This document shows, one piece after another, positions 35,697 to 44,885 of a stretch of 64,000 nt of DNA. How positions within the stretch are numbered: the stretch's first letter is position 1; every line of letters starts with the position of its first letter. The notes under the pieces are model-generated. The model saw only the letters and a list, made by a program, of their open reading frames with translations. It made no database searches and was not told where the DNA came from. Position numbers and translations under genes: made by a program. Source of the DNA: Leptolyngbya sp. 'hensonii' (lineage in GTDB: Bacteria; Cyanobacteriota; Cyanobacteriia; GCF-001939115); the NCBI RefSeq assembly GCF_001939115.1, contig NZ_MQTZ01000044.1, positions 124,001 through 188,000 on the forward strand, written 5' to 3'.

Positions 35697-38279
35697 ATGA
35701 CAGAAAGAATTCGCCCGGTGAAGCCGGAAGTGATGAGTCCGGCGGGCTATTGGCCCCAGTTACAGGCCGCGATCGAAGCGGGTGCGGATGCAGTTTATTT
35801 TGGGCTGCATCACTTTACAGCCAGGGCCAAGGTGGGGTTCTCCCTGGAGGAGTTGCCAGCGGTGATGCGAACCTTGCACCAGCGAGGCGTCAAAGGCTAT
35901 ATCACCTTCAACACCCTGGTCTTTGATGCGGAACTGGAGGCTGCAGCAAGAACCCTGGCGACGATCGCGACAGCAGATGTGGATGCAGTGATTGTGCAGG
36001 ATGTGGGGATTGCTCAACTGGTGCGACAAATTGCTCCGGACCTACCGGTGCATGGCAGTACCCAGATGAGTATCACCAGTGCTGAAGGGGTGTGGCTGGC
36101 CCAACAGTTTGGGGTGAGTCGAGTGGTGCTGGCCCGGGAATTGTCTCTGAAGGACATTCGCACCATTCGCACCCAGACGGACTGTGACCTGGAGATCTTT
36201 GTCCATGGGGCATTATGCGTCTCTTATTCCGGACAATGCTTCTCCTCAGAGGCCTGGGGCGGACGCAGTGCCAACCGGGGCCAATGTGCCCAGGCCTGTC
36301 GCCTGCCCTATGATCTCTTGGTGGATGGGCAGAAGCAACCTTTGGGAGATGCCCGCTATCTGCTGTCTCCAGGTGATTTGTATGCCCTGCATCAGGTTCC
36401 GGAGATCATCCAAAGTGGGATTTCTACCTTAAAAATTGAAGGTCGCTACAAGGATGCGGATTATGTGGCCCTGACAACACGGGCTTATCGGCAGGCGGTA
36501 GATGAAGCCTGGGCAGGATTGCCGTTGAGTTTGAGCCGTCAGGAAGAATTGCAACTGGAGCAGGTGTACTCCAGAGGGTTGGGTCCCTACTTTGTGACCG
36601 GAACCAATCATCAGGCAGTGGTGGGGGGGCGATCGCCCCGTCACCGGGGTGTCCTGATGGGCCGGGTGCTGCGGGTTGCTGCCGATAGGGTGACGATCGC
36701 TCCGTCACCGATGCCACCAGAGATGGGGCTGAAGGCCGGGGATGGGGTCGTGTTCGATGCAGCGGACTGGCGCAGCCCGGGACTGGCGGAGGAAGGGGGA
36801 CGGCTTTATCAGGTGATTCCGGTAGCCAAGGCCAGTCTGGAACTGCGGTTTGCCAACGGGGCGATCAACTTTGCCCGGATTCGTTCGGGGGATTGGGTCT
36901 GGCGCACCCATGATCCGAATCTGGATCAGGTGGTGCGACCCTTTGTGGCCGCTAAAACCCCTGTAGCTAGACAACCCGTACAGGTGCGGGTGGTGGCCCA
37001 GACCGGGGAACCCTTGAAGTTATGGTGGGAGCTGATTAACCAGCCCCAGATCCAGGTGGTGGTGCAATCTCCAGAACCCTTGATGCCTGCCCAAAATCGG
37101 TCCCTCACTCCGGAGTTCCTGCAGGAGCAACTGGGTCGCCTGGGCAATACTCCCTATGAACTGACCAGGGTGGAACTGGAGATGCAGGGCCAGCCTTTTG
37201 CCGCCAGTTCTCTGTTGAACCAGTTGCGACGGCAAGCGATCGAGCAATTGATCGATCAACAGAGTCAGAACCGAACCAGATGGGTCAATCACCCTTCCGC
37301 TACCCTGGAAGCTGTCCTGGCCCAGATTCAGCGACAGGACACAATCTCGTCCGATGAATACCATCTGCACCTGCTCGTCCGTACTCCGGAGCAGTTAGAG
37401 GCAGCCCTGGCAGAGCGGCCCGCCAGCATCACCCTGGATTACCTGGAACTGTATGGCCTGCGTCCAGATGTGGAGCGGGTTCGATCTGCCGAGATTACGG
37501 TTCGGGTGGCCAGTCCCCGGATTCTCAAGCCTAATGAGCAGCGGATCCTGCGGTTTCTGCTCAGCCTGGATTGCGCCCTTCTGGTGCGATCGGGCGGTCT
37601 GCTTCAGGCGCTGCAATCAGAAGCCCATCCTCCCCTGATCGGGGATTTCAGTCTGAATGCCGCTAATGTTCTCTCGGCAGCTACCTTCCTGGAACTGGGT
37701 TTGGACCAGATTACTCCCACTCACGATCTGAATGCCGCCCAGGTGAAGACCCTGGCCCATTACCTCGGTCCGGACCGACTGGAAGTGATTGCCTATCAGC
37801 ACCTGCCGGTGTTTCATACCGAACATTGTGTCTTTTGTCGCTTCCTGTCCGAGGGCAGCAGTTATAAGGATTGCGGTCATCCCTGTGAACAGCATCGGGT
37901 GGCCCTGCGGGATAGTCAGGGACGAACCCATCCAGTGATGGCGGATGTGGGCTGCCGCAACACCGTGTTTGGAGCGGAAGCGCAAGAGGCCAGTCGGCAT
38001 CTGGATTCCTGGCGGAATGCGGGACTGCGTCATTTCCGCCTAGAGTTTGCCCATGAGACAGCAGAGCAGGTGAGCCAGATCAGCCGGGTGTTCCGGGAAA
38101 CCCTGCAGGGACAGCGATCGTCCGCTGACCTGACCCGTCGCCTGCAACGTCTCGCCCCCCAGGGCACGACCCAGGGCAGCCTTTACATCCCCTCAAAGGC
38201 GCTGGATGAATATAGCTTTGGCCAGAAGGCTGAGGACCATTCCAACGGGGCAATTGCCGAGTTTAGGCAGGCTTTCTGA
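35697..38279 (+). CDS. U32 family protein with DUF3656 (RlhA-like)
   Basis: A protein of about 860 residues. The N-terminal U32 domain starts VKPEVMSPAGYWPQLQAAIE and contains the cysteine-rich signature HGALCVSYSGQCFSS followed by GQCAQACRLPYDL. The family's cysteines bind an iron-sulfur cluster. A DUF3656-like region and a second cysteine cluster (HCVFC, DCGHPCEQHR) follow. The long form resembles RlhA, which hydroxylates a cytidine in 23S rRNA in E. coli; several U32 proteins act in RNA or ubiquinone hydroxylation rather than proteolysis. I use the ATG at 35697; ATG 35664 would add 11 residues. Confidence 0.85.
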   Translation: MTERIRPVKPEVMSPAGYWPQLQAAIEAGADAVYFGLHHFTARAKVGFSLEELPAVMRTLHQRGVKGYITFNTLVFDAELEAAARTLATIATADVDAVIVQDVGIAQLVRQIAPDLPVHGSTQMSITSAEGVWLAQQFGVSRVVLARELSLKDIRTIRTQTDCDLEIFVHGALCVSYSGQCFSSEAWGGRSANRGQCAQACRLPYDLLVDGQKQPLGDARYLLSPGDLYALHQVPEIIQSGISTLKIEGRYKDADYVALTTRAYRQAVDEAWAGLPLSLSRQEELQLEQVYSRGLGPYFVTGTNHQAVVGGRSPRHRGVLMGRVLRVAADRVTIAPSPMPPEMGLKAGDGVVFDAADWRSPGLAEEGGRLYQVIPVAKASLELRFANGAINFARIRSGDWVWRTHDPNLDQVVRPFVAAKTPVARQPVQVRVVAQTGEPLKLWWELINQPQIQVVVQSPEPLMPAQNRSLTPEFLQEQLGRLGNTPYELTRVELEMQGQPFAASSLLNQLRRQAIEQLIDQQSQNRTRWVNHPSATLEAVLAQIQRQDTISSDEYHLHLLVRTPEQLEAALAERPASITLDYLELYGLRPDVERVRSAEITVRVASPRILKPNEQRILRFLLSLDCALLVRSGGLLQALQSEAHPPLIGDFSLNAANVLSAATFLELGLDQITPTHDLNAAQVKTLAHYLGPDRLEVIAYQHLPVFHTEHCVFCRFLSEGSSYKDCGHPCEQHRVALRDSQGRTHPVMADVGCRNTVFGAEAQEASRHLDSWRNAGLRHFRLEFAHETAEQVSQISRVFRETLQGQRSSADLTRRLQRLAPQGTTQGSLYIPSKALDEYSFGQKAEDHSNGAIAEFRQAF

Positions 38280-38315
38280 CTTACCTTCGCCAAGCTTTGC
38301 AGGGCTAGGGCTATA

Positions 38316-39980
38316 CTAGCGCCGCTGCCACCAGACGATCGCGGCAGTGCTAAACCCCAACAGGGGCAAGACCCCCAGCACCAGCAGGTATAACAGGCTG
38401 GTCTGGCCCCAGGTTAGGACAATGCGGCGGTTCTTCACGTCCTTGGGACTGATCGAAAGCACTGGGTCATCCCGTTTGCTCAGCCAGCTTACGGCATTAA
38501 GAAACAGATCGCCATTCACATATTGGCCAAACAGGCCATCGGCGGCGAAGCTGGAATTGCCAATCACCACTATGCGGGCTTCGGGGGCTTGGGTAGGTCC
38601 CCGATCGGCAGTGACGTTCCAGGGTAACGCCCCGGCTGGGACTGGAGTGCTTCCTGGCCGGGGCGTTGGGGCAGGGGTAGCCGTCTGTTGTGGAGATGGA
38701 ACCAGGACGCTAGCTGGACGGCTCAAAGCCACGCCCAGCAGTAGGGGACCGGGCCGATCGCCTGCCTGAGGATTCAACTCTAGTTTGGGATTTTTCAAGT
38801 CGCTTTCCGCCCAGGTTTGTTCTCCCGTAATCAGCAGAGGAATTTGTTGTACCTCTGGTACTGGCGTCAGTTCTAGGGGACGGGCAAAGGGGTAAATTGA
38901 GAAACTATTACGGAAGGCTTTGGTAATGGGGTGATCCCCATACTGGTTAATCACCGAGGCCGCTGGACCAAACCCGGCTGCCTGCTGGCGCGAGGCGTTT
39001 ACGGCCAGCCGATCGTCCAGGATCACGCCCCAGGTTTTGAGCAAAGGGTCGAGTTTGACATTGGCTTTGGGGTCCAACAACAGGAGCAGGCTACCCCCCC
39101 GATCCAGATAAGCCTCTAGAGCTTTTACCTCTCCCGTTTGCAGGGGCTGGGATGGGCCTGCCACGACGACCACTGCGGCTTCCCTGGGCACCTGAGGTTG
39201 TTGTGCCAGGTTCAGGAGTTCAACGGTCAGGTTTTTTTCTGCTAACAGGGCAGCCGCCTGGGAATACCCCCCTTGGCCCGGTTGGGGTTGGGCCTCCCCA
39301 TGGCCCTGTAGAAAATAGACTTTGGTGGTGGTATCGGTGGCAATCTGCTCCATCTGATTGGTTAACCGACCTTCAGACAGGGGTTCCATGCGGAGGCTCT
39401 GGACAAATTGCTTTCGCGCCCCCGATTGTAGGTAGACCCCTTCATTCGCTTGCTCATTCAGTTCAAACTCGGCTGCCATCTGGGGCTGGGCTTGAGGATT
39501 GACGAATGTGAAGCTGAAGCGGTTTGCCCTGTCCTGCCGATCGTATTCTTCCAGCAAAGCCCGGACCCTGGGATCGGGTTCTGATCCGAAGACGACCACC
39601 TTGACCGGGCGTTTCAGCCGCTGCAGGACCTGAATTGATTGGGGGGCTAGGGTGAAAACCTTGCTCTCTGTCAGGTCTACCCGCATCGGAAACCTGACTG
39701 CCAGGCTATTCACCAGCCCCAGAATCACCAGAAGTGCCAGAGTGGCGACGATCGCATTCGTCCCTGCCAGAGTGGAACGACGACCCCAGAATTGCGGCGA
39801 GGCCATTGTTTGCAGTACCAGCCAGAGGGTCACGATCGTCCCTCCCCCCAGCATCAGCCCGATCGGAATCGCTCCCCAACTACCAGCCACTAATCCTGCC
39901 GAGCCTCCCATCACCAGCAAACAGGGACCTAGCCAGAAGAGAACAGTCAGGTATTTTCGGTACTTCAGCAGGAGTTTCAT
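38316..39980 (-). CDS. GldG-like ABC-associated protein
   Basis: A 554-residue protein. Two or three N-terminal membrane segments (residues about 12-100) lead to a large periplasmic domain of the GldG/ABC_transp_aux type (RVDLTESKVFTLAPQSIQVL, KVVVFGSEPDPRVRALLEEY, VVVVAGPSQPLQTGEVKALE, GGSLLLLLDPKA). A proline/threonine-rich stretch and a C-terminal membrane segment (LLYLLVLGVLPLLGFSTAAI) follow. It is the third gene of the ATPase-permease-GldG set, 78 bases after the permease gene. Its cargo in cyanobacteria is unknown. Confidence 0.85.
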   Translation of the reverse strand: MKLLLKYRKYLTVLFWLGPCLLVMGGSAGLVAGSWGAIPIGLMLGGGTIVTLWLVLQTMASPQFWGRRSTLAGTNAIVATLALLVILGLVNSLAVRFPMRVDLTESKVFTLAPQSIQVLQRLKRPVKVVVFGSEPDPRVRALLEEYDRQDRANRFSFTFVNPQAQPQMAAEFELNEQANEGVYLQSGARKQFVQSLRMEPLSEGRLTNQMEQIATDTTTKVYFLQGHGEAQPQPGQGGYSQAAALLAEKNLTVELLNLAQQPQVPREAAVVVVAGPSQPLQTGEVKALEAYLDRGGSLLLLLDPKANVKLDPLLKTWGVILDDRLAVNASRQQAAGFGPAASVINQYGDHPITKAFRNSFSIYPFARPLELTPVPEVQQIPLLITGEQTWAESDLKNPKLELNPQAGDRPGPLLLGVALSRPASVLVPSPQQTATPAPTPRPGSTPVPAGALPWNVTADRGPTQAPEARIVVIGNSSFAADGLFGQYVNGDLFLNAVSWLSKRDDPVLSISPKDVKNRRIVLTWGQTSLLYLLVLGVLPLLGFSTAAIVWWQRR

Positions 39981-40011
39981 TGTGTCATTTGTCAGGGGTT
40001 ATTTCATCAGA

Positions 40012-40055
40012 TCCCCTCCGGGGAGGGGGGCTCCCAGGGTCGGGGTGGGTGATTG
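40012..40055. repeat. dispersed CCCCTCC-type palindromic repeat
   Basis: CCCCTCCGGGGAGGGG forms a near-perfect hairpin, followed by GTCGGGGTGGGTGATTGG. This is the same block as at 34274-34318 and inside 21055-21227. It lies in the 78-base gap between the permease and GldG genes, so it is transcribed with them and may form structure in the mRNA. Confidence 0.6.
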
Positions 40056-40058
40056 GCA

Positions 40059-40841
40059 TTAGGATCGCTGGAAGCGTAGGGCCTCGATCGACTGAGCGGT
40101 CAGGAATAGACCCAGCAGAATGTAACTGGCGAAGAGGATCAAGCTACTGCTGTCTACGATCCCTTGGACCAGGTTGGTATAGTGCCGGAGCAGGGAAAGG
40201 TGGCCCAGCAGATTGCCCAGAGGCCCCGTCAGGCCCTTGGAGAGACCGTCCAGTACCCAGAGAAACAGAACCAGAGCGAAGCTGAGGATGGCGGCCAGAA
40301 TGGTACTTTCGGTCAGGGATGAAATAAACATACCCAGGGAGAGAATGCCCGTGGCCATCAGCATCAATCCGGCATGACCGGTGATCAGGGTAGTCATGGG
40401 AAAGGCCGGAGTCGAGGCACTCAGAACGATCGTTTCATAGACCATCAGGGGCAGAATCAGGGTGAAGAAAAAAGTGGTCACCCCTAGGAGTTTGCCCAGA
40501 GCTACGGCCCAGTTGGCGATCGGAGAGGTGGCCAGAAGCTCCAGGGTGCCACGCTTCCGTTCTTCGGCGTACAGACCCATGGAGAGGATGGGCAGAATGA
40601 ACAGGGAGAGAAAACCCATCACCCCCAGGAAGTCTTGCAGGATAATAAAGGGCATATCGGTGGGGCGGCCCTGCAAACTACTGTCTACGGCCAGGGCAAA
40701 GGCTCCCCGCAGCACAATCAGGAAAAAGAAGCCTGCCAGGAGCCAGAAGATCCCAGCAACTCCGTAGGCCAGGGGGGAAGCAAAGTAGCTCTGGAGTTCC
40801 TTCTGATAGATGGCCACAATGCTGTTGATCATTCGTCTCAT
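40059..40841 (-). CDS. ABC transporter permease (GldF/NosY type)
   Basis: A 260-residue ABC-2 permease with six hydrophobic segments (about residues 25-50, 65-85, 110-135, 145-170, 175-195, 230-250). The cytoplasmic N terminus IYQKELQSYFASPLAYGVAG is typical of GldF-like permeases. Its ATG follows the stop codon of the ATPase gene directly (TAGATG), indicating translational coupling. Works with the ATPase at 40842-41873 and probably the GldG-like protein. Confidence 0.88.
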   Translation of the reverse strand: MRRMINSIVAIYQKELQSYFASPLAYGVAGIFWLLAGFFFLIVLRGAFALAVDSSLQGRPTDMPFIILQDFLGVMGFLSLFILPILSMGLYAEERKRGTLELLATSPIANWAVALGKLLGVTTFFFTLILPLMVYETIVLSASTPAFPMTTLITGHAGLMLMATGILSLGMFISSLTESTILAAILSFALVLFLWVLDGLSKGLTGPLGNLLGHLSLLRHYTNLVQGIVDSSSLILFASYILLGLFLTAQSIEALRFQRS

Positions 40842-41873
40842 CTAAGTGGCCTCCTCGATAGATGCTGTAGATTCTGCCGACGACAGATCATGATAGGCAT
40901 CTGAGTTGTCCGATGCCAGGGACTCTGTCAGGGTCTGTTCTGCCATTGTCAGCTCTAGGAAGACATCCTCCAGGCTGAGCCGGGTCCGTTTCATCTCATA
41001 CAGACCCAGATTTGCCCCGACGATCGCCGCAGCCAGTTCTCGACCCATCTCCTGACCATTCTCCAGCCTGACATGCACGACACAGCGATCGGGCAGGGTC
41101 GTGTCTGAGGCGGCCTCGACCTGGGTAACAGCAGGAACGGTCTGCAGGGCTTGCCGGATGGCCGAGAAGGAGCCTTCGATCTCCAGTTCATAACCGATGC
41201 CGCCCGCCAGTTCCGCCGTCAGTCGATCGGGGCTGTTCGTGGCGACAATTTCTCCTCGGTTGATGATGGCGACCCGATTACAGGTCATGCTGGCTTCGGG
41301 CAAAATGTGGGTCGAGAGGATGACGGTATGATCGCCTGCCAGACTTTTGATCAGCTTGCGAACTTCAATAATTTGTCGGGGATCAAGCCCCACCGTGGGT
41401 TCGTCCAGAATGATGGCGGGAGGATCGTGGACGATCGCCTGGGCAATGCCCACCCGTTGCCGGTATCCCTTGGAGAGTTTGCGAATCAAGACCTGGCGCT
41501 TGTCCAATAGGCCGCAACGCTGCAGGGCAGTTTCGACTCGCTGGGGGCGATCGCCCGCACTGACTCCCTTAAGTCGGGCGACAAAGTGCAGAAATCCTTC
41601 GACGCTCATCTCCAGATATAGGGGCGGAACTTCTGGCAAATAACCAATCCGCTGGCGCACTGCTAGAGACTGTTCATGGACGTCGTAACCGGCAATCCGG
41701 GCGGTGCCGCTACTGGCGGGTAGATAACCGGCCAGAATGCGCATGGTTGTGGTTTTGCCAGCTCCATTCGGACCCAAAAAACCGAGGATTTCCCCCCGTT
41801 CTACTGCAAAGGTGACATCCCGAATGGCTGTCGTTGAGCCGTAGATTTTGCTTAAATGTTCGACTTCGATCAT
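40842..41873 (-). CDS. ABC transporter ATP-binding protein
   Basis: A 343-residue ATPase. Walker A is GPNGAGKTTT (about residues 35-44), signature LSKGYRQRVGIAQA (about 134), Walker B IILDEPTVGLDP (about 155) and the H-loop STHILPEA. The C-terminal extension, about 100 residues after the ATPase, includes an acidic tail (SDNSDAYHDLSSAESTASIE). This is the first gene of the ATPase-permease-GldG operon. In Bacteroidetes the homologous set is linked to gliding motility, but a wider role in export or lipid transfer is possible. Confidence 0.93.
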   Translation of the reverse strand: MIEVEHLSKIYGSTTAIRDVTFAVERGEILGFLGPNGAGKTTTMRILAGYLPASSGTARIAGYDVHEQSLAVRQRIGYLPEVPPLYLEMSVEGFLHFVARLKGVSAGDRPQRVETALQRCGLLDKRQVLIRKLSKGYRQRVGIAQAIVHDPPAIILDEPTVGLDPRQIIEVRKLIKSLAGDHTVILSTHILPEASMTCNRVAIINRGEIVATNSPDRLTAELAGGIGYELEIEGSFSAIRQALQTVPAVTQVEAASDTTLPDRCVVHVRLENGQEMGRELAAAIVGANLGLYEMKRTRLSLEDVFLELTMAEQTLTESLASDNSDAYHDLSSAESTASIEEAT

Positions 41874-41989
41874 TCCGAATCAGGGTATCGCACTCACCGG
41901 GATCTATCATATCGATCCCATGCCCCCTTGATGGGGAAATGGAACAGATGCTTGCGGTGGGAATGGTCTCTAATGCTTTTCAATGGACA

Positions 41990-42020
41990 AACGAAAGCCC
42001 CCAACCACCGGGTTGAGGGG
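41990..42020 (-). terminator. intrinsic terminator of the fasciclin gene
   Basis: On the minus strand CCCCTCAACC, a CGGT loop and GGTTGGGGG form a strong hairpin, followed by CTTTCGTTT. It lies 62 bases after the fasciclin stop and upstream of the ABC operon. Confidence 0.7.
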
Positions 42021-42081
42021 TAATTCCTGAAGACAAAAATTTGCCTTACTGGTTCAACGTGAAATCTTGGGAATGGTTATT

Positions 42082-43038
42082 CTACGGCGTTGAGGGAGTG
42101 CTGGGGCTTAAAGGCTGGCTGGGGTTGGGAGACATAGGGGTGCTGCCTGGGTTCGGGATGGCTGGATTAGCACTTGGCTCAGACGATCGGCTCCCACCTT
42201 GGGGATTGCTGATATCTGAGGAATCTGGATACTGATTTGCGGGAACACTGCCAGGTAGTTGATTCCCGCTACCTGGGGTAAAGATATTGCCTCTCCCAGG
42301 GGTCATATCAGATCCGTTAGGAATCCGATTGCCAGTTCTGGGAGCATTACTGTCCTGGGTCAGGGCGCGATAGCGCTCGAGCGTAGACGGACCTAAGGCT
42401 AGGGCATTAATCCGGGATTGCAGTTTGGGGGGAATCATCACCCGATCGATAACCTGGATGACGCCATTACTGGCCTGAATATCTGGTTTGATTACAGAAG
42501 CATCATTAACCATGACCGTTGCGGTAGCGGAGGAATCTCCTGGCCGTATGGTCAGCATGGCACCGTTACTAGTCTTCAACTCACCAGTACGAATATCGGT
42601 GGCCATGTAAGACCGGGGGACGACGTGGTAAGACAAAAGTTGGAGCAGTAGGTCCCGATTTTCCGGCTGCACCAGGGCCTTGACCACACCTGCAGGGAGT
42701 TCAGCAAAGGCCTGATCGGTAGGAGCAAAGACAGTATAGGAGCCATTGCTGTCCAACATGGAGACAAAACCACCCGATTGTCCCTGATCAGCAACCGGTA
42801 AAAGGGCGTTCAGTATGGTGAACGAGTTGCTGCGCTTCAGGATCTGGGAAATGGTCTGCGGTTGATCAGAAACCGGCACCATGATTTCAGTCGTGTAATT
42901 GCGTTGAACTGGAGCATAGGGGGGCTCCTGGAAAATGGTGGGGTTGGGGTTCAACTGGGCTGAGACAGGTAGCCCCGCCCCCAGAGTTAGGCCAAGAATT
43001 CCGGCAAACCCTGTGATTGACTTGAACGAATACTTCAT
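42082..43038 (-). CDS. secreted fasciclin-domain protein
   Basis: A 318-residue exported protein. A signal peptide (residues 1-27, ending PVSA-Q) is followed by one fasciclin/FAS1 domain at about residues 55-210. The domain has the family H1 and H2 motifs (YTVFAPTDQAFAELP, IQASNGVIQVIDRVMIPP). The C-terminal 100 residues are a proline/serine/asparagine-rich tail. FAS1 proteins mediate surface adhesion. The start at 43038 is supported by AGGAG six bases upstream; the longer frame is rejected. Probably cell-envelope or sheath associated. Confidence 0.88.
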   Translation of the reverse strand: MKYSFKSITGFAGILGLTLGAGLPVSAQLNPNPTIFQEPPYAPVQRNYTTEIMVPVSDQPQTISQILKRSNSFTILNALLPVADQGQSGGFVSMLDSNGSYTVFAPTDQAFAELPAGVVKALVQPENRDLLLQLLSYHVVPRSYMATDIRTGELKTSNGAMLTIRPGDSSATATVMVNDASVIKPDIQASNGVIQVIDRVMIPPKLQSRINALALGPSTLERYRALTQDSNAPRTGNRIPNGSDMTPGRGNIFTPGSGNQLPGSVPANQYPDSSDISNPQGGSRSSEPSANPAIPNPGSTPMSPNPSQPLSPSTPSTP

Positions 43039-43193
43039 ACCTTGCTCCTGCAACTGCATGGGAAGAACAGAAAAGTTTTGCATCACATCGTCAAGCTATC
43101 GAAAGTTGAGCGAGTCTTGCCTCCATCAATTGGAAGAAGGTCGGGATGCATGATTCGTCGAACGGCGTAGGCCGAGGGGATGAAAAATTGCCA

Positions 43194-43224
43194 CCAAAAA
43201 ACGGCCATCCTACTGGAAAGCCGT
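43194..43224 (-). terminator. intrinsic terminator of ilvN
   Basis: On the minus strand ACGGCTTTCC, an AGTA loop and GGATGGCCGT form a hairpin that is followed by TTTTTT. It lies about 40 bases after the ilvN stop. Confidence 0.8.
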
Positions 43225-43260
43225 CTTCAATTCATCCTGGGTTGGGTCTGGTTGATTCCC

Positions 43261-43779
43261 TTACAGTTTTGCTTCCAGAGACTTCAGATATTCGGTATTG
43301 ACACCGGACTCGCGAGTCAGAGAAACCTTGCCGGTACGGGCAATTTCCCGAATACCAAACTTGGTTAATACCTGAACGATCGCCACCATTTTGCCGGGAT
43401 CGCCAACGACTTCCAGGGTCAAAGAATCTTCGGCGACATCCACCACCCGGGCTCGAAAAATTTGCGCCAGTTCCAGCACTTCAGACCGGGTTGCCGTGTT
43501 GGCGTTCACCTTCATCAGCATCAGTTCCCGCTCTACGCAGGGCACATTCGTCACGTCCTGGACCTTGAGCACGTTGATCAGTTTGTAGAGCTGCTTGGTG
43601 ATCTGCTCAATGATGCGATCGTCTCCAGGGACAACCATGGTAATCCGTGAAATCCCCATTTGCTCAGCCGGTCCCACAGCCAGACTTTCGATGTTGAAAC
43701 CACGGCGGGCAAACAGGCCAGCGATCCGGGTGAGCACCCCGGCCTCATCTTCTACCAGGACGGAAAGGGTGTGTTTCAT
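43261..43779 (-). CDS. ilvN: acetolactate synthase small (regulatory) subunit
   Basis: A 172-residue regulatory subunit for the first step of branched-chain amino acid synthesis; it confers valine feedback inhibition on IlvB. The N-terminal ACT domain is [20 protein letters not shown] through [11 protein letters not shown], with LNVQDVTN-like linker [20 protein letters not shown] and a second ACT-like domain. The ATG at 43779 is the usual start; ten upstream codons in frame are unlikely. It begins 19 bases after the hydrolase gene on the same strand. ilvB is elsewhere. Confidence 0.95.
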   Translation of the reverse strand: MKHTLSVLVEDEAGVLTRIAGLFARRGFNIESLAVGPAEQMGISRITMVVPGDDRIIEQITKQLYKLINVLKVQDVTNVPCVERELMLMKVNANTATRSEVLELAQIFRARVVDVAEDSLTLEVVGDPGKMVAIVQVLTKFGIREIARTGKVSLTRESGVNTEYLKSLEAKL

Positions 43780-43798
43780 GGCGATGTCAGCAATTCGG

Positions 43799-44758
43799 TT
43801 AAACTTCAATCTTATCTTGCTCTGGAGAGTCCACCAAGTCTCTGGACCAGGATTTTATCCATTCCAGAATTGCTTGGTTCACAGGCTCTGGACATTCATC
43901 ATGGGGACAATGGCCACAGTCTTCCAGCTCAATCAGAGTTAAGCGTGGATTGTACTGGATGAATTGTTGGGGCCGGGCCAGGGGATAGGGGACCATCCGA
44001 TCCTGTTTGCCCCAGATCAGTAAAATGGGGATGGTCAGGGTGGGCAGCAGGAGTCGGGCGCTGAGGCCCGGTTCTGGCAGACTCATTCCTTTGAAGATGG
44101 CTGCGAAAGCCCCAACCGCTCCCCGATCTTGAGCAGGACCGACCAGAATCTCCACCAGTTCATCGGTGACAGCCTCTGGATTGGCATAGGCGACACCAGC
44201 CCATTGCCGCACAAATCCGGGACGGCGAACGACGTAGAAAGCGGGCATCAGCAGGGCAGCCACAACTTTTTTGGTAAGCATGACCAGAGGACGCAGGGGG
44301 GCGGGCACCAGATCGGCCTCCAGATGCGGGTCAGGCAAACTCATCATAACAATACCCTGAACCATCTCTGGATGGGCGGCTGCTGCTGCCATGCAGACCA
44401 GAGAACCGATCGAATTCCCCACCAGGACGACGGGTTTTCTAATCAACGTTTGCCAGAAATCATAGATTTGGTCCACCCAGAGGCTGACGTTGTAGGTTGT
44501 GATCGGTTTCTCTGTGGCCCCAAAGCCCAGCATATCCAGAGCATAGACCGCATGGGACTGGCCTAATTCCGTAATGTTGTGACGCCAGTGACCGATCGAG
44601 GCCCCGAATCCATGCAGCAAAATGAGTGGGGGAGTCTCGATCGGGGTCTGGGGGTCGCGCAGAAAGGTGTAGCGGGTTTGCCAGCCACGCCAGACCCAAT
44701 CCCGCTGGTTGCCGACCCGTTGTTGCCAGGGTAAACAAGGTTCTGTCTCTATCTTCAT
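43799..44758 (-). CDS. alpha/beta fold hydrolase
   Basis: A 319-residue alpha/beta hydrolase of the epoxide-hydrolase/pheophytinase-like group. The oxyanion motif is [17 protein letters not shown], the nucleophile elbow [16 protein letters not shown] (serine in GNSIGS), the acid in [11 protein letters not shown] and the histidine in [18 protein letters not shown]-type elbows are common among chloroplast and cyanobacterial hydrolases. Cotranscribed with ilvN (19-base gap), although no functional link is obvious. Substrate unknown. Confidence 0.85.
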   Translation of the reverse strand: MKIETEPCLPWQQRVGNQRDWVWRGWQTRYTFLRDPQTPIETPPLILLHGFGASIGHWRHNITELGQSHAVYALDMLGFGATEKPITTYNVSLWVDQIYDFWQTLIRKPVVLVGNSIGSLVCMAAAAAHPEMVQGIVMMSLPDPHLEADLVPAPLRPLVMLTKKVVAALLMPAFYVVRRPGFVRQWAGVAYANPEAVTDELVEILVGPAQDRGAVGAFAAIFKGMSLPEPGLSARLLLPTLTIPILLIWGKQDRMVPYPLARPQQFIQYNPRLTLIELEDCGHCPHDECPEPVNQAILEWIKSWSRDLVDSPEQDKIEV

Positions 44759-44885
44759 AGGGGATTCTGCTCAGCCCGCACCGTTTAACTCTATGATATA
44801 GACCGGGATATGACTCAAAAAATAGCCTTAGAGCTCTTCCCTTGGATTATCTTCTAACCTTGTTTCCTGCTCTGGAGGTACGGCA

